In this document: piece by piece, positions 45,718 to 54,287 of the stretch
How positions within the stretch are numbered: position 1 is the first letter of the stretch
Layout: each line of letters opens with the position of its first letter
Source: Nocardioides sp. Root190
Lineage (GTDB): Bacteria > Actinomycetota > Actinomycetes > Propionibacteriales > Nocardioidaceae
Assembly (NCBI RefSeq): GCF_001428565.1
Contig: NZ_LMIA01000009.1
Location: 331,358 to 395,357, forward strand
Length of the DNA stretch: 64,000 nt
Direction of reading: 5' to 3'
Notes under the pieces: model-generated
Told to the model about the DNA's origin: nothing
What the model saw: the letters and a program-made list of their open reading frames with translations, nothing else
Databases searched by the model: none
Program-made: the position numbers and the translations under genes

Positions 45718-46850
45718 CCTGTCCGTCCTGCGGCAGCACGGTGCCCGACAGCGCGCGGTTCTGCGAGAGCTGTGGTGCGCAGCTCGGCCAGCCGGCCGTC
45801 GTACCCGCTGCCGCGGGAGCGCCGCCGCCGGCCGACCACCCGCTCGGGGACGCGCCGATCAGTGCACCCACCCGCAAGCCGGTCGGCTTCCTCGCCGATC
45901 CGCCGAAGGCTGCCGGACGCCGTCCGTGCGGCGAGTGCGGGGGAGAGGTCGGCCCCGACCTCTACTGCCTCGCGTGCGGGACCAAGGCGCCGAGCGAGCG
46001 CGACCACTTCGAGGAGCAGCCCGCGAGCTGGGTGGCCGGCGTGTGCGACAAGGCGATCGGCAAGAGCCGCAACGAGGACGCGATGGCCCTGCTCGCCGGT
46101 GAGGCACCCGGCTCGCGGGCCGTCCTCGTGGTGCTCGACGGCGTGTCCAACTCCGTCGACTCCGACGTCGCCTCCCTGGCCGGTGCCCGCGCGGCACGCG
46201 AGGTCCTGCGTGTCCCACTGCCCGCGGGGATGGGGACGCCGGAGAGCAGGGACGCCGCGGTCCGCAAGGTCTTCGCCAACGCCGTCGCCGCCGCCAACAC
46301 CGCGATCGTCGCGGTCACCGACCCCGACTCGCCCAACCCGGCATCGGCCACCTTCAGTGCGGCTGTGCTGGAGGGGCGCCGGATCAGCTGGGCCAACATC
46401 GGTGACTCGCGGTCCTACTGGATCCCCGACAGCGGCCAGCCCCTCCAGCTCAGTGTCGACGACTCCGTTGCCCAGGAGCAGATCGAGAGCGGGGTCGCAC
46501 GCGAGGTCGCCGAGACCGGGCCGCAGGCGCACGCGATCACCAAGTGGCTCGGCCGCGACGCCGAGGACATCGTGCCGAGCGTCGGGAGCAGGGAGGTCGA
46601 GGCCTCCGGCTGGTTGCTGACCTGCTCCGACGGCCTGTGGAACTACATCTCCGCGCCCGAGGCGATGGCCGCGCAGGTCCGCGCCACGGGCACGACCACC
46701 CCGCTGGACCTGGCGCAGGCTCTCGTCGCTTTCGCCAACGCGTCCGGCGGGCACGACAACATCACCGCCGCCCTGGCTCGGGTCGATGTCAGCGACCTCG
46801 GGCAGAATGACAGGACGCCGACCCCAGGAGGAGTGCCGAGCGATGGCTGA
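45714..46850 (+). CDS. PP2C family Ser/Thr phosphatase with N-terminal zinc ribbons
   Basis: A 378-residue protein from GTG 45714, overlapping pknG by 4 nt. The first 100 residues hold two zinc ribbons (CPSCGSTVPDSARFCESCG and CGECGGEVGPDLYCLACG). The PP2C domain starts about residue 108 with AIGKSRNEDAM and has VVLDGVSNS, SATFSAAVLEG, WANIGDSRSYW, LLTCSDGLWNY and GGHDNITAAL, so metal-binding Asp residues are conserved. It is the likely counter-enzyme to PknG. Zinc ribbons on both may allow docking to a common partner. Confidence 0.92.
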   Translation: MTCPSCGSTVPDSARFCESCGAQLGQPAVVPAAAGAPPPADHPLGDAPISAPTRKPVGFLADPPKAAGRRPCGECGGEVGPDLYCLACGTKAPSERDHFEEQPASWVAGVCDKAIGKSRNEDAMALLAGEAPGSRAVLVVLDGVSNSVDSDVASLAGARAAREVLRVPLPAGMGTPESRDAAVRKVFANAVAAANTAIVAVTDPDSPNPASATFSAAVLEGRRISWANIGDSRSYWIPDSGQPLQLSVDDSVAQEQIESGVAREVAETGPQAHAITKWLGRDAEDIVPSVGSREVEASGWLLTCSDGLWNYISAPEAMAAQVRATGTTTPLDLAQALVAFANASGGHDNITAALARVDVSDLGQNDRTPTPGGVPSDG

Positions 46851-48129
46851 GTTCAGCGCCAGCGTCTACCAGAACGAGTTCTTGCCCGACGGTGGGACCG
46901 ACGTCAACGCGATCGTCACGATCACCTGTCAGGGCGCCGGCACCGCCGGGCAGTCCGGATCCGGTGGAGCGGGCGAGATCATCATCGTCGACACCTCCGG
47001 CTCCATGGGGCCGGCGACGATGGCGGCGGCCAAGGACGCCGCCCAGGCGGCCCTCGCCGAGATCGTGGACGGCACGTGGTTCGCCGTGATCGCCGGTGCC
47101 GACCGAGCGATGCTCGCCTATCCCCAGGTCTCCAGCGGCCCGGGCATGACGAAGATGGACGCCCAGGCCCGGCAGGACGCCTCGGCCGCGATCGGCCGCT
47201 TCGTCGGCAGTGGCGGTACGGCGATCAGCACCTGGCTCGACCTCGCCGGCCAGCTGTTCTCCTCGGTCACCGAGATCACCCAGCGCCACGTCCTGCTGCT
47301 GACCGACGGGGAGAACCGCGAGCGTCCCGGTCGCCTCGACGAGGCGATCAACCGGGCGACCGGCTACTACCAGGCCGACTGCCGCGGCGCCGGCACCGAC
47401 TGGCAGGTCGCCGAGATCCGACGGATCGCGCAGGCCCTGCTCGGCACGGTCGACATCATCCCCAGCCCTGCCGAGATGAGGGCGCAGTTCCAGGACATCA
47501 TGCGCAAGGCGATGGCCCGCGGCGTGGCCGATGCGTCGTTGCGGGTGTGGACCCCACAGGGTGCCCAGGTGCTGTTCGTGCGCCAGGTCTCGCCCACCGT
47601 GGAGGACCTGTCCAGCCGTCGTACCCCCGTGAACCCGCTGACCGGCGACTACCCGACGGGCGCGTGGGCCGACGAGTCCCGCGACTACCACGTGGCGATC
47701 CGGGTCCCCGCGAAGGCGATCGGCCAGGAGCAGCTCGCTGCCCGTGTCCAGCTCGCACTCGGCGCCGACGTGGTCACCCAGGGCCTGGTCAAGGCGACCT
47801 GGTCGAACAACTCCGAGCTCACCACCCGGATCGACCAGCAGGTCGCGCACTACACCGGACAGGCCGAGCTCGCCGACGCGATCCAGGAGGGCCTCGCGGC
47901 CAAGGCGGCCGGTGACGAGGCCACGGCCACGACCAAGCTCGGCCGCGCCGTGCAGCTCGCGGCCGAGACCGGCAACGACGAGGCCACCAGCAAGCTGCGC
48001 AAGGTCGTCGACGTCGACAACGAGAAGGAAGGCACCGTGCGCCTCAAGCGCACCATCGAGAAGGCCGACGAGATGGCACTCGACACCGCGTCGACCAAGA
48101 CGACCAGGATCCGCAAGGAACCGTCGTGA
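46843..48129 (+). CDS. VWA domain protein
   Basis: A 428-residue protein from ATG 46843, which has an AGGAGGAG site 10 nt upstream and overlaps the phosphatase gene by 8 nt. A beta-rich N-terminus is followed by a von Willebrand factor A domain with intact MIDAS motif in IIIVDTSGSMGPATM and LLLTDGENRERPG. The C-terminal half has a beta domain and a charged helical tail (TKLGRAVQLAAETGNDEATS). VWA proteins often pair with AAA+ ATPases; the CbxX-type ATPase of this operon is the obvious candidate. Confidence 0.9.
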   Translation: MAEFSASVYQNEFLPDGGTDVNAIVTITCQGAGTAGQSGSGGAGEIIIVDTSGSMGPATMAAAKDAAQAALAEIVDGTWFAVIAGADRAMLAYPQVSSGPGMTKMDAQARQDASAAIGRFVGSGGTAISTWLDLAGQLFSSVTEITQRHVLLLTDGENRERPGRLDEAINRATGYYQADCRGAGTDWQVAEIRRIAQALLGTVDIIPSPAEMRAQFQDIMRKAMARGVADASLRVWTPQGAQVLFVRQVSPTVEDLSSRRTPVNPLTGDYPTGAWADESRDYHVAIRVPAKAIGQEQLAARVQLALGADVVTQGLVKATWSNNSELTTRIDQQVAHYTGQAELADAIQEGLAAKAAGDEATATTKLGRAVQLAAETGNDEATSKLRKVVDVDNEKEGTVRLKRTIEKADEMALDTASTKTTRIRKEPS

Positions 48130-48848
48130 GCAGCACCTGTCCCTCGGGTCACGACTCCGCCTCCGACGACTACTGCGACGTCTGCGGGCTGCCCATCCCT
48201 GCTGGCGGTGCTGCCGCGCAACCGGCTGCGGCCGAGCCCGCACCCGAGGCACCGGCACCGGCGCCCGTGGAGACCGCCGCGGCCTGCCCCAACTGCCAGG
48301 CGACCAACCCGCCGAACGCGCTCTTCTGCGAGGCGTGCGGCTACGACTTCACCACCGGGTCGCTGCCCCGGCCCGTCGCGCCGGTCGAGTCGATCCTCGA
48401 CCTCGGGGTTCCCTCCGCGCCGACGTCGATCGCGCCACCACTGACCGAGGCCTGGGTGGCCGAGGTCTGGATCGACCCGGACTGGTACGCCGACCAGGAG
48501 TCCGCCGACCCGTTGCCGTCGGCCGGTGTCCCGACCGTGGTGAGGCTGAAGTCGACCTCGGTCCTGGTGGGCCGGACCTCGCGGAGTCGTGGCATCCACC
48601 CCGACATCGACCTCACCTCCGACAACGGCATCAGCCGCCGCCACTGTCAGCTGACCACCGACGGCACCCGCTGGTGGGTCGAGGACCTCGGCTCCTCCAA
48701 CGGCACCTACCTCAGCACGGGGGTCGGTGTCCTGCCGAAGGACCCGCTGCCGGCGGGGGAGAAGCGCGAGGTCGGTCCCGACGGCCGGGTCTACCTCGGC
48801 GCGTGGTCGCGGATCGTCGTACGACGGGCACAGCCCGGCGAGGTCTGA
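48126..48848 (+). CDS. FHA domain protein with N-terminal zinc ribbons
   Basis: A 240-residue protein from GTG 48126, last gene of the pknG operon. Two N-terminal Cys motifs (CPSGHDSASDDYCDVCG and CPNCQATNPPNALFCEACG) precede a linker and a C-terminal FHA domain with VLVGRTSRS, GISRRHCQLT, WWVEDLGSSNGTYL. FHA domains bind phosphothreonine. Unlike GarA or OdhI it lacks the short N-terminal ETT-type phosphorylation motif, so it is more likely a reader of PknG or PP2C output than the classic substrate. The YCDVCG motif is the same as in the PknG ribbons. Confidence 0.9.
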   Translation: MSSTCPSGHDSASDDYCDVCGLPIPAGGAAAQPAAAEPAPEAPAPAPVETAAACPNCQATNPPNALFCEACGYDFTTGSLPRPVAPVESILDLGVPSAPTSIAPPLTEAWVAEVWIDPDWYADQESADPLPSAGVPTVVRLKSTSVLVGRTSRSRGIHPDIDLTSDNGISRRHCQLTTDGTRWWVEDLGSSNGTYLSTGVGVLPKDPLPAGEKREVGPDGRVYLGAWSRIVVRRAQPGEV

Positions 48849-48885
48849 GGTCGTAGCCCTCCGCTGGACGTGGCACGATCGCGCC

Positions 48886-49779
48886 ATGACGATCAGTGAC
48901 CAGGTCATCCTCATCACGGGCGGCGCTCGCGGCATCGGGCTCGAGACGGCGAAGGCGCTGGGTGCCCGCGGAGCCCGATTGGTGCTGACCGACCTCGACC
49001 AGCCTGCCCTCGACGAGGCGGTCGAGGCCGTCGGCACCGAGCGGTGCGTCGGCATCGTCGCCGACGTCTGCGACCTCGCGGCGATGGAGGGCGCGGTGGC
49101 TGCGGCCGTGGAGCGCTTCGGTCGGCTCGACGTGGTGCTCGCCAATGCGGGGATCGCGAGCTATGGATCAGTGCTCGCCATCGATCCCGCGGCCTTCCAG
49201 CGCACCGTCGACATCAACATCGTCGGCGTCTTCAACACCGCCCGGGCGGCCATCCCCGAGCTCGAGAAGACCAAGGGCTACCTGCTGGTCGTCTCCTCGC
49301 TGGCCGCGTTCGCGGCGGCGCCCGGCCTGGCGGCGTACAACGCGAGCAAGGCGGGGGTCGAGCACTTCGCGAACGCCCTGCGCCTGGAGGTCACCCACCT
49401 CGGCATCGCCGTCGGCAGCGCGCACATGTCCTGGATCGACACCCCGCTCGTGCAGGACGCCAAGAGCGACCTGCCGACCTTCCAGGAGATGCTCACCAAG
49501 CTCCCGCCGCCGCTGAACCGGACCACTGACGTGGACGCGTGCGTCAAGGCCTTCGTGAGGGGCGTGGAGAAGCGCTCACGCCACGTCTACTGCCCCGGGT
49601 GGGTGCGTGGCGCCGGCCTGAACCGCAACGTCATCAACTCCGCTGTCGGCAATCTCCCGATCCTGCGCCTGGTGCCCGACCTGCTGCCCCGGATGGACGC
49701 CGAGGTGCGGGCCCTGGGGCGGTCGATGAGCGCGCGGATCGTCGCCAACGACCAGCACGAGGCCGTTCGCGAGGACTGA
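48886..49779 (+). CDS. SDR family oxidoreductase
   Basis: A 297-residue classical short-chain dehydrogenase from ATG 48886. Motifs: ILITGGARGIGLETAKALG (cofactor), LANAGIASYG, the catalytic Ser in LLVVSSLAAFAAA and Tyr-Lys in YNASKAGVEHFANAL. The Asp in VLTDLDQP favours NAD. C-terminal sequence is longer than average. Substrate unknown. It follows the pknG operon after 37 nt and may have its own promoter. Confidence 0.9.
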   Translation: MTISDQVILITGGARGIGLETAKALGARGARLVLTDLDQPALDEAVEAVGTERCVGIVADVCDLAAMEGAVAAAVERFGRLDVVLANAGIASYGSVLAIDPAAFQRTVDINIVGVFNTARAAIPELEKTKGYLLVVSSLAAFAAAPGLAAYNASKAGVEHFANALRLEVTHLGIAVGSAHMSWIDTPLVQDAKSDLPTFQEMLTKLPPPLNRTTDVDACVKAFVRGVEKRSRHVYCPGWVRGAGLNRNVINSAVGNLPILRLVPDLLPRMDAEVRALGRSMSARIVANDQHEAVRED

Positions 49780-49786
49780 GGCGGCG

Positions 49787-50356
49787 TCAGCGCCGCGTCG
49801 CCACCAGTGCCGACGCGTCGGGCGCGACCATCACCTCGACGGTCGTGAACCGCTCGTCGGTGAGCCACTCCTCACGCAGCGTGTCGACGCGACCGCCGGT
49901 GATCGGCGGCCACATCTCGCAGGGGACGAAGTCGTCGAGCACGACGATGCCGCCCGGCTCGACGAGGTCGGCGATCTTGTCGACCCCCACCGCGGAGCGA
50001 TCGCCCGAGTCCAGGAACAGCAGGGAGAACGGGCCCTTGTCCATCAACGTGGACCAGTCGGCCTCGAGGACGTCGACGAGCGGGTCGTCGACGAAGATCT
50101 CGCCAGCCGCCTTCGCGAGCTTCTGGTCGAGCTCGGCGGTGATGATGCGGGCCTTGTCGTTGCGTACGCCGGAACGCAGCCACGCCGTCCCCACACCGCA
50201 ACCGGTGCCGAACTCGGCCATGGTGCCTTCGCGGGTGGCGGCCAGTGCGGCCAGCAGGCGTCCGGTCTCGTTGCGGCAGAACGACGCGTAGCCGGCACGC
50301 CGGGACACGTCGAACGCACGGTTGACCACGTCAGGGAGGTCGGGGGGTGCGCTCAT
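49787..50356 (-). CDS. O-methyltransferase-like class I SAM-dependent methyltransferase
   Basis: A 189-residue protein from ATG 50356. The SAM-binding motif is MAEFGTGCGVGTAWL, then IITAELDQKLA (acidic residue at the end of strand 2), LLFLDSGDRSAVG and GGIVVLDDFVPCEMWPP. It resembles short O-methyltransferases acting on small molecules. It is convergent with the SDR gene and divergent from the leuB leader. Confidence 0.85.
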   Translation of the reverse strand: MSAPPDLPDVVNRAFDVSRRAGYASFCRNETGRLLAALAATREGTMAEFGTGCGVGTAWLRSGVRNDKARIITAELDQKLAKAAGEIFVDDPLVDVLEADWSTLMDKGPFSLLFLDSGDRSAVGVDKIADLVEPGGIVVLDDFVPCEMWPPITGGRVDTLREEWLTDERFTTVEVMVAPDASALVATRR

Positions 50357-50423
50357 GCATCGAGTCTCACCCGGCGATCAAGGGCTGGGACGTCGATCTC
50401 GGATGGCGGGCAGGTTCTTCTGT

Positions 50424-50429
50424 TAGAGT
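50424..50429 (+). promoter_or_regulatory. Putative -10 box of the leuB leader transcript
   Basis: TAGAGT lies 9 nt upstream of the leader-peptide ATG at 50439, so transcription should start at most a few bases before this codon. Confidence 0.4.
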
Positions 50430-50438
50430 GCCGTCATC

Positions 50439-50483
50439 ATGCGGAGCGCTCTTCTCGTAATCGTGCGCCGCGGCGAGGCCTGA
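50439..50483 (+). CDS. Leader peptide upstream of leuB/ilvE
   Basis: A 14-residue frame, MRSALLVIVRRGEA, with five consecutive Leu-Leu-Val-Ile-Val codons. Three of these use codons ending in T or A (CTT, GTA) or ATC; such codons are uncommon in this genome. Its last codons form the left arm of a strong hairpin (50468-50503). The arrangement is that of a branched-chain amino acid attenuator. Confidence 0.65.
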   Translation: MRSALLVIVRRGEA

Positions 50484-50533
50484 CAGAGGCCACCTCGCCG
50501 CGGTGATTGCGGCGTTCCCCGAACACCGCGGGG
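50468..50533 (+). promoter_or_regulatory. Mutually exclusive hairpins of the leuB leader
   Basis: Hairpin 1 pairs CCGCGGCGAGG (50468-50478) with CCTCGCCGCGG (50493-50503), 11 bp. An alternative hairpin pairs CCGCGGTG (50498-50505) with CACCGCGG (50524-50531), and CCCCG/CGGGG (50517-50521, 50529-50533) is a third option. Because hairpin 1 overlaps the end of the leader-peptide frame, ribosome position would choose between them. No good T-tract follows, so Rho-dependent or translational control is possible. The rest of 50534-50739 holds no other recognised signal. Confidence 0.55.
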
Positions 50534-50739
50534 CTTCTCATCCAACTGAAGTCCTGCGCATCTCCGACGCCACCGCGGCGGGCCCACCGGCCGGCAACGC
50601 GTGATCCGTACCCCCGTCGTAGTCGAGCTCCTGTGAGAACCACGAGCTGACGTCCCCGCCCGTCGCGGTGGGAGAGGCCAGGACTGACCCCCGTCATCGT
50701 CCAGCACCCCGTCACTCATCAGCTCTTGGAGACCCAGCG

Positions 50740-50904
50740 ATGTTCACCAGCAACCCTCGTTCCGGATCGACCTACCGCGACGCCCAGGAATGGGGCCCGG
50801 CCAAGCACGATCCCGACCACCCGTTCCGTCTCGACCTGCTCGAGACCCCTGCCTTCGGGACTGCCCTGCGAGACGGGGACGACGCGTTCCCCGAGGACAA
50901 CTAG
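50740..50904 (+). CDS. Small hypothetical protein upstream of leuB, 54 residues
   Basis: A short frame from ATG 50740 with a GGAG site 9 nt upstream, ending 10 nt before leuB. The protein is hydrophilic and rich in Asp, Pro and Arg ([20 protein letters not shown]), with no membrane helix. It lies after the leader hairpins and should be co-transcribed with leuB. I do not recognise a family. Confidence 0.5.
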   Translation: MFTSNPRSGSTYRDAQEWGPAKHDPDHPFRLDLLETPAFGTALRDGDDAFPEDN

Positions 50905-50914
50905 CCTTTTCCTC

Positions 50915-52003
50915 ATGAGCACCCCCTCCACGCCCGCGACCGGACAGGTCGACCTCGCCGTCATTCCCGGGGACGGCATCGGTCCCGAGGTCACCGCCGA
51001 GGCGCTCAAGGTCCTCGAGGTCGCCGCGCCTGCCGAGCTGAAGTTCGCGCAGACGAGGTACGACCTCGGCGCCGAGCGCTACCTCGCCACCGGTGAGGTG
51101 CTGCCCTCGAGCGTGCTGGAGGAGATCCGCGGCCAGGACGCGATCCTGCTCGGTGCGGTGGGTGGCAAGCCCAACGACCCGAACCTGCCCCCGGGCATCC
51201 TCGAGCGCGGCCTGCTCCTCAAGCTCCGCTTCGAGCTCGACCACTACGTCAACCTGCGTCCGTCGCGGATCTACCCGGGCGCGGTCTCGCCGCTGTCCGA
51301 GGCGGTCCTGGGCAAGGGCGAGGTCGACTTCGTCGTCGTGCGCGAGGGCACCGAGGGTCCCTACACCGGCAACGGCGGCGCGCTGCGCGTCGGTACGCCG
51401 GCCGAGGTCGCCACCGAGGTGTCGGTCAACACCGCCTTCGGTGTCGAGCGCGTCATCCGGGACGCCTTCGCGCGGGCCCAGAAGCGTCCGCGCAAGAAGC
51501 TCACGCTCGTCCACAAGACCAACGTGCTGGTCAACGCCGGATCGGTCTGGTGGCGCCTGTTCCAGGAGGTGGCCGCGGAGTACCCCGACGTGACCACCGA
51601 CTACAGCCACATCGACGCCGTCATGATCTACCTGACGACGGACCCGCAGCGCTTCGACGTGATCGTCACCGACAACCTGTTCGGAGACATCGTCACGGAC
51701 CTCGCCGCCGCCATCAGCGGTGGCATCGGTCTGGCTGCGTCCGGCAACATCAACCCGGACCGCACCGCCCCCTCAATGTTCGAGCCCGTGCACGGTTCCG
51801 CTCCCGACATCGCCGGCCAGCTCGTCGCCGACCCGACGGCCGCGATCCTCTCCGCCGGGCTGCTTCTCGACCACCTGGGCCACCCCGAGGCGGCCGCGAA
51901 GATCGAGACGGCCGTGCTGGCCGACCTCGAGTCGCGGGCACCCGGGACGCAGCGTCGTACCCCCGAGGTCGGCGACGCGATCGCCGCCCGAGTAGCCGGC
52001 TGA
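50915..52003 (+). CDS. leuB: 3-isopropylmalate dehydrogenase
   Basis: A 362-residue NAD-dependent enzyme of leucine synthesis that oxidises and decarboxylates 3-isopropylmalate. Motifs: [19 protein letters not shown], the Arg cluster in [29 protein letters not shown], catalytic Lys in LVHKTNVL, and [19 protein letters not shown] with the metal Asp residues. In organisms with citramalate synthase, as here, the same enzyme also oxidises 3-methylmalate for isoleucine. ATG 50915 gives [10 protein letters not shown]. It is followed by a hairpin and ilvE. Confidence 0.96.
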   Translation: MSTPSTPATGQVDLAVIPGDGIGPEVTAEALKVLEVAAPAELKFAQTRYDLGAERYLATGEVLPSSVLEEIRGQDAILLGAVGGKPNDPNLPPGILERGLLLKLRFELDHYVNLRPSRIYPGAVSPLSEAVLGKGEVDFVVVREGTEGPYTGNGGALRVGTPAEVATEVSVNTAFGVERVIRDAFARAQKRPRKKLTLVHKTNVLVNAGSVWWRLFQEVAAEYPDVTTDYSHIDAVMIYLTTDPQRFDVIVTDNLFGDIVTDLAAAISGGIGLAASGNINPDRTAPSMFEPVHGSAPDIAGQLVADPTAAILSAGLLLDHLGHPEAAAKIETAVLADLESRAPGTQRRTPEVGDAIAARVAG

Positions 52004-52036
52004 GCCTGCGTCGGAGGACCTCCTCCGAACGCAGGC
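52004..52036 (+). terminator. Hairpin between leuB and ilvE
   Basis: GCCTGCGTCGGAGGA (52004-52018) pairs with TCCTCCGA (52021-52028) and CGCAGGC (52030-52036), with one bulged A and a 2-nt loop. It is very stable but has no T-tract. It may end part of the leuB transcripts or protect the 3' end. Confidence 0.6.
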
Positions 52037-52077
52037 AGAAGGCCCCCTCCCGACCTGCGTTAACGAGGACTAACCTG

Positions 52078-53172
52078 ATGACCATGCAGATCACCACCAC
52101 GCTCTCTGCGAACCCGACCGATGACGCCCGGCTGGCAGAGATCCTGTCCAACCCGGGCTTCGGGACGCACTTCTCCGACCACATGTTCACCGTCGAGTGG
52201 ACGCCCGACAAGGGCTGGTACGACGCGCGGATCACGCCGTACGGACCGATCACCCTGGACCCCGCGGCGGCTGTCCTGCACTACGCGCAGGAGACCTTCG
52301 AGGGGATGAAGGCCTACCGCCACCAGGGTGAGGGCGAGGACACCCTGTGGTTGTTCCGGCCCGAGGCCAACGCAGAGCGGATGAAGCGGTCCAGCCATCG
52401 TCTCGCGCTGCCCGTGCTGGAGCCGGCCGACTTCGTCGAGGCCGTCGAGGCACTGGTGAAGGTCGACGGCCGGTGGGTGCCGGCCAACGACGACGGTGGC
52501 GAGAAGACGTTGTACCTGCGGCCGTTCATGTTCGCCTCGGAGAAGTTCCTGGGTGTGCGACCGGCTCAGCACGTCACCTTCATGGTGATCTCGAGCCCGG
52601 CCGGTGCCTACTTCAAGGGCGGCATCAAGCCGGTCACGCTGTGGCTGGCCGAGGACTACACCCGCGCCGGTCGCGGTGGCATGGGTGCGGCCAAGACGGG
52701 CGGCAACTACGCCAGCTCGCTGGTCGCCCAGCAGGAGGCCACGGCGCAGGGATGCGACCAGGTCGTGTTCCTCGACGCCCAGGAGGGGCGTTACGTCGAG
52801 GAGCTCGGTGGGATGAACCTCTACTTCGTGTACGACGACGGCTCGATCGTCACGCCCGAGACCGGCACCATCCTCGAGGGCATCACCCGGGCCTCGATCA
52901 TCCAGCTCGCCGAGAAGATGGGCCACCAGGTCACCGAGCGCAAGTTCGGTATCGACGAGTGGCGCGCCGATGTCGCCAGCGGCCGGATCACCGAGATCTT
53001 CGCGTGCGGCACTGCTGCTGTCGTGACGCCGGTGGGTTCGTTGAAGTCGAAGGACGGCGACGTCCCGGCTCCGGCGAGCACCGACCTGACGATGCGGATC
53101 CGTGAGGCGCTCGTGGGCGTCCAGCTCGGTCGCGCCGACGACACCTTCGGGTGGATGCACCAGGTCGTCTGA
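52078..53172 (+). CDS. ilvE: Branched-chain amino acid aminotransferase
   Basis: A 364-residue fold-type IV PLP enzyme that aminates the 2-keto acids to valine, leucine and isoleucine. Motifs: LHYAQETFEGMKAYRHQ, RPEANAERMKRS, catalytic Lys in GMGAAKTGGNYASSL, and EELGGMNLYFVYDDG. ATG 52078 has GAGG 10 nt upstream; ATG 52084 is a close alternative. It lies 74 nt after leuB, separated by a hairpin. Confidence 0.96.
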   Translation: MTMQITTTLSANPTDDARLAEILSNPGFGTHFSDHMFTVEWTPDKGWYDARITPYGPITLDPAAAVLHYAQETFEGMKAYRHQGEGEDTLWLFRPEANAERMKRSSHRLALPVLEPADFVEAVEALVKVDGRWVPANDDGGEKTLYLRPFMFASEKFLGVRPAQHVTFMVISSPAGAYFKGGIKPVTLWLAEDYTRAGRGGMGAAKTGGNYASSLVAQQEATAQGCDQVVFLDAQEGRYVEELGGMNLYFVYDDGSIVTPETGTILEGITRASIIQLAEKMGHQVTERKFGIDEWRADVASGRITEIFACGTAAVVTPVGSLKSKDGDVPAPASTDLTMRIREALVGVQLGRADDTFGWMHQVV

Positions 53173-53279
53173 CGACACGTTGTTGTTGAGCGCTGAAACC
53201 GGCGTGATGCCGTGGTGAAACCGCTGCGCTGAATGCTCCTTGCATCGACCGGGTCGATCCCCGGTCAGGAGGAGCAACC

Positions 53280-54287
53280 ATGACTGCCATTCACCACGGC
53301 ACCACCAGCGCCAGCGCGGTCCGGGCCACCGGCCTGGTCAAGACGTTCGACGTCAAGGGCGCCGCGCCCTTCCGGGCTGTCGACGGCATCGACCTCGAAG
53401 TGCGTCCCGGCGAGATCTTCGGCGTCCTGGGCCCCAACGGGGCAGGCAAGACGACGATGCTGAAGATGCTCGCCACCCTGCTCACCATCGACGGGGGCCA
53501 GGCGGAGATCTTCGGCGTCGACGTACGCCGTGAGCCGCACCGGATCCGCCAGCTCGTCGGTGTGACCGGGCAGTACGCCTCGGTGGACGAGAACCTCACC
53601 GGCACCGAGAACCTCGTCCTGTTCGCCCGGCTTCTCGGCCAGCCGACCGCGCAGGCGCGGCGTACGGCCGCGGACCTGCTGGGTCGCTTCGGTCTGGAGG
53701 AGGCTGCGGACCGCCAGATCAAGAGCTTCTCGGGCGGCATGCGCCGTCGGCTGGACCTGGCTGCCTCGCTGATCTCACGGCCGCCGCTCATCTTCCTCGA
53801 CGAGCCGACGACCGGGCTCGACCCGCGCACCCGCGGGCAGATGTGGGACACGATCCGCGAGCTCGTGGCCCAGGGCTCGACCATCCTGCTCACGACGCAG
53901 TACCTCGACGAGGCCGACCAGCTGGCCGACCGGATCGCTGTGATCGACCGCGGCGTCAAGGTCGCCGAAGGCACGCCGGAGGAGCTCAAGCAGAGCGTGG
54001 GGAGCTCGACGCTGCACCTGCGGGTGGCCGACCGCGAACAGACCGCGCAGGCGGCGGCGATCGTCGAGCGGGTGCTGGGGGAGGCGCCCGTGCTGACGCC
54101 GGAGGCCGGTGGGTTCACCATCGCCCTCACCGACGCCAACCGCACGGCCGACGTCCTCATCGCCCTGCGTCAGGGCGAGGTGGACATCACCACGGCTGCC
54201 GTGCGCCAGCCCACCCTGGACGAAGTTTTCCTGACCCTCACCGGCCACCACGCCGAGGCCGACCAGACCCACGAGGAGGTGGCCTGA
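53280..54287 (+). CDS. DrrA-like ABC exporter ATP-binding protein
   Basis: A 335-residue ATPase from ATG 53280 with an AGGAGGAG site. Walker A GPNGAGKTTM, signature FSGGMRRRLDLA and Walker B LIFLDEPTTGLDPRTR are typical of daunorubicin-resistance (DrrA) type exporters, as is the C-terminal domain that carries LDEVFLTLTGHH. It overlaps the permease gene by 1 nt. It probably exports a hydrophobic compound or lipid, and the substrate is unknown. Confidence 0.93.
   Translation: MTAIHHGTTSASAVRATGLVKTFDVKGAAPFRAVDGIDLEVRPGEIFGVLGPNGAGKTTMLKMLATLLTIDGGQAEIFGVDVRREPHRIRQLVGVTGQYASVDENLTGTENLVLFARLLGQPTAQARRTAADLLGRFGLEEAADRQIKSFSGGMRRRLDLAASLISRPPLIFLDEPTTGLDPRTRGQMWDTIRELVAQGSTILLTTQYLDEADQLADRIAVIDRGVKVAEGTPEELKQSVGSSTLHLRVADREQTAQAAAIVERVLGEAPVLTPEAGGFTIALTDANRTADVLIALRQGEVDITTAAVRQPTLDEVFLTLTGHHAEADQTHEEVA

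Noticed and set aside
50357..50739. tRNA or other structured RNA gene in the long leuB upstream region
   Set aside because: Hairpins are present, but there is no acceptor stem, anticodon arm or T-loop pattern; the leader-peptide model fits better.
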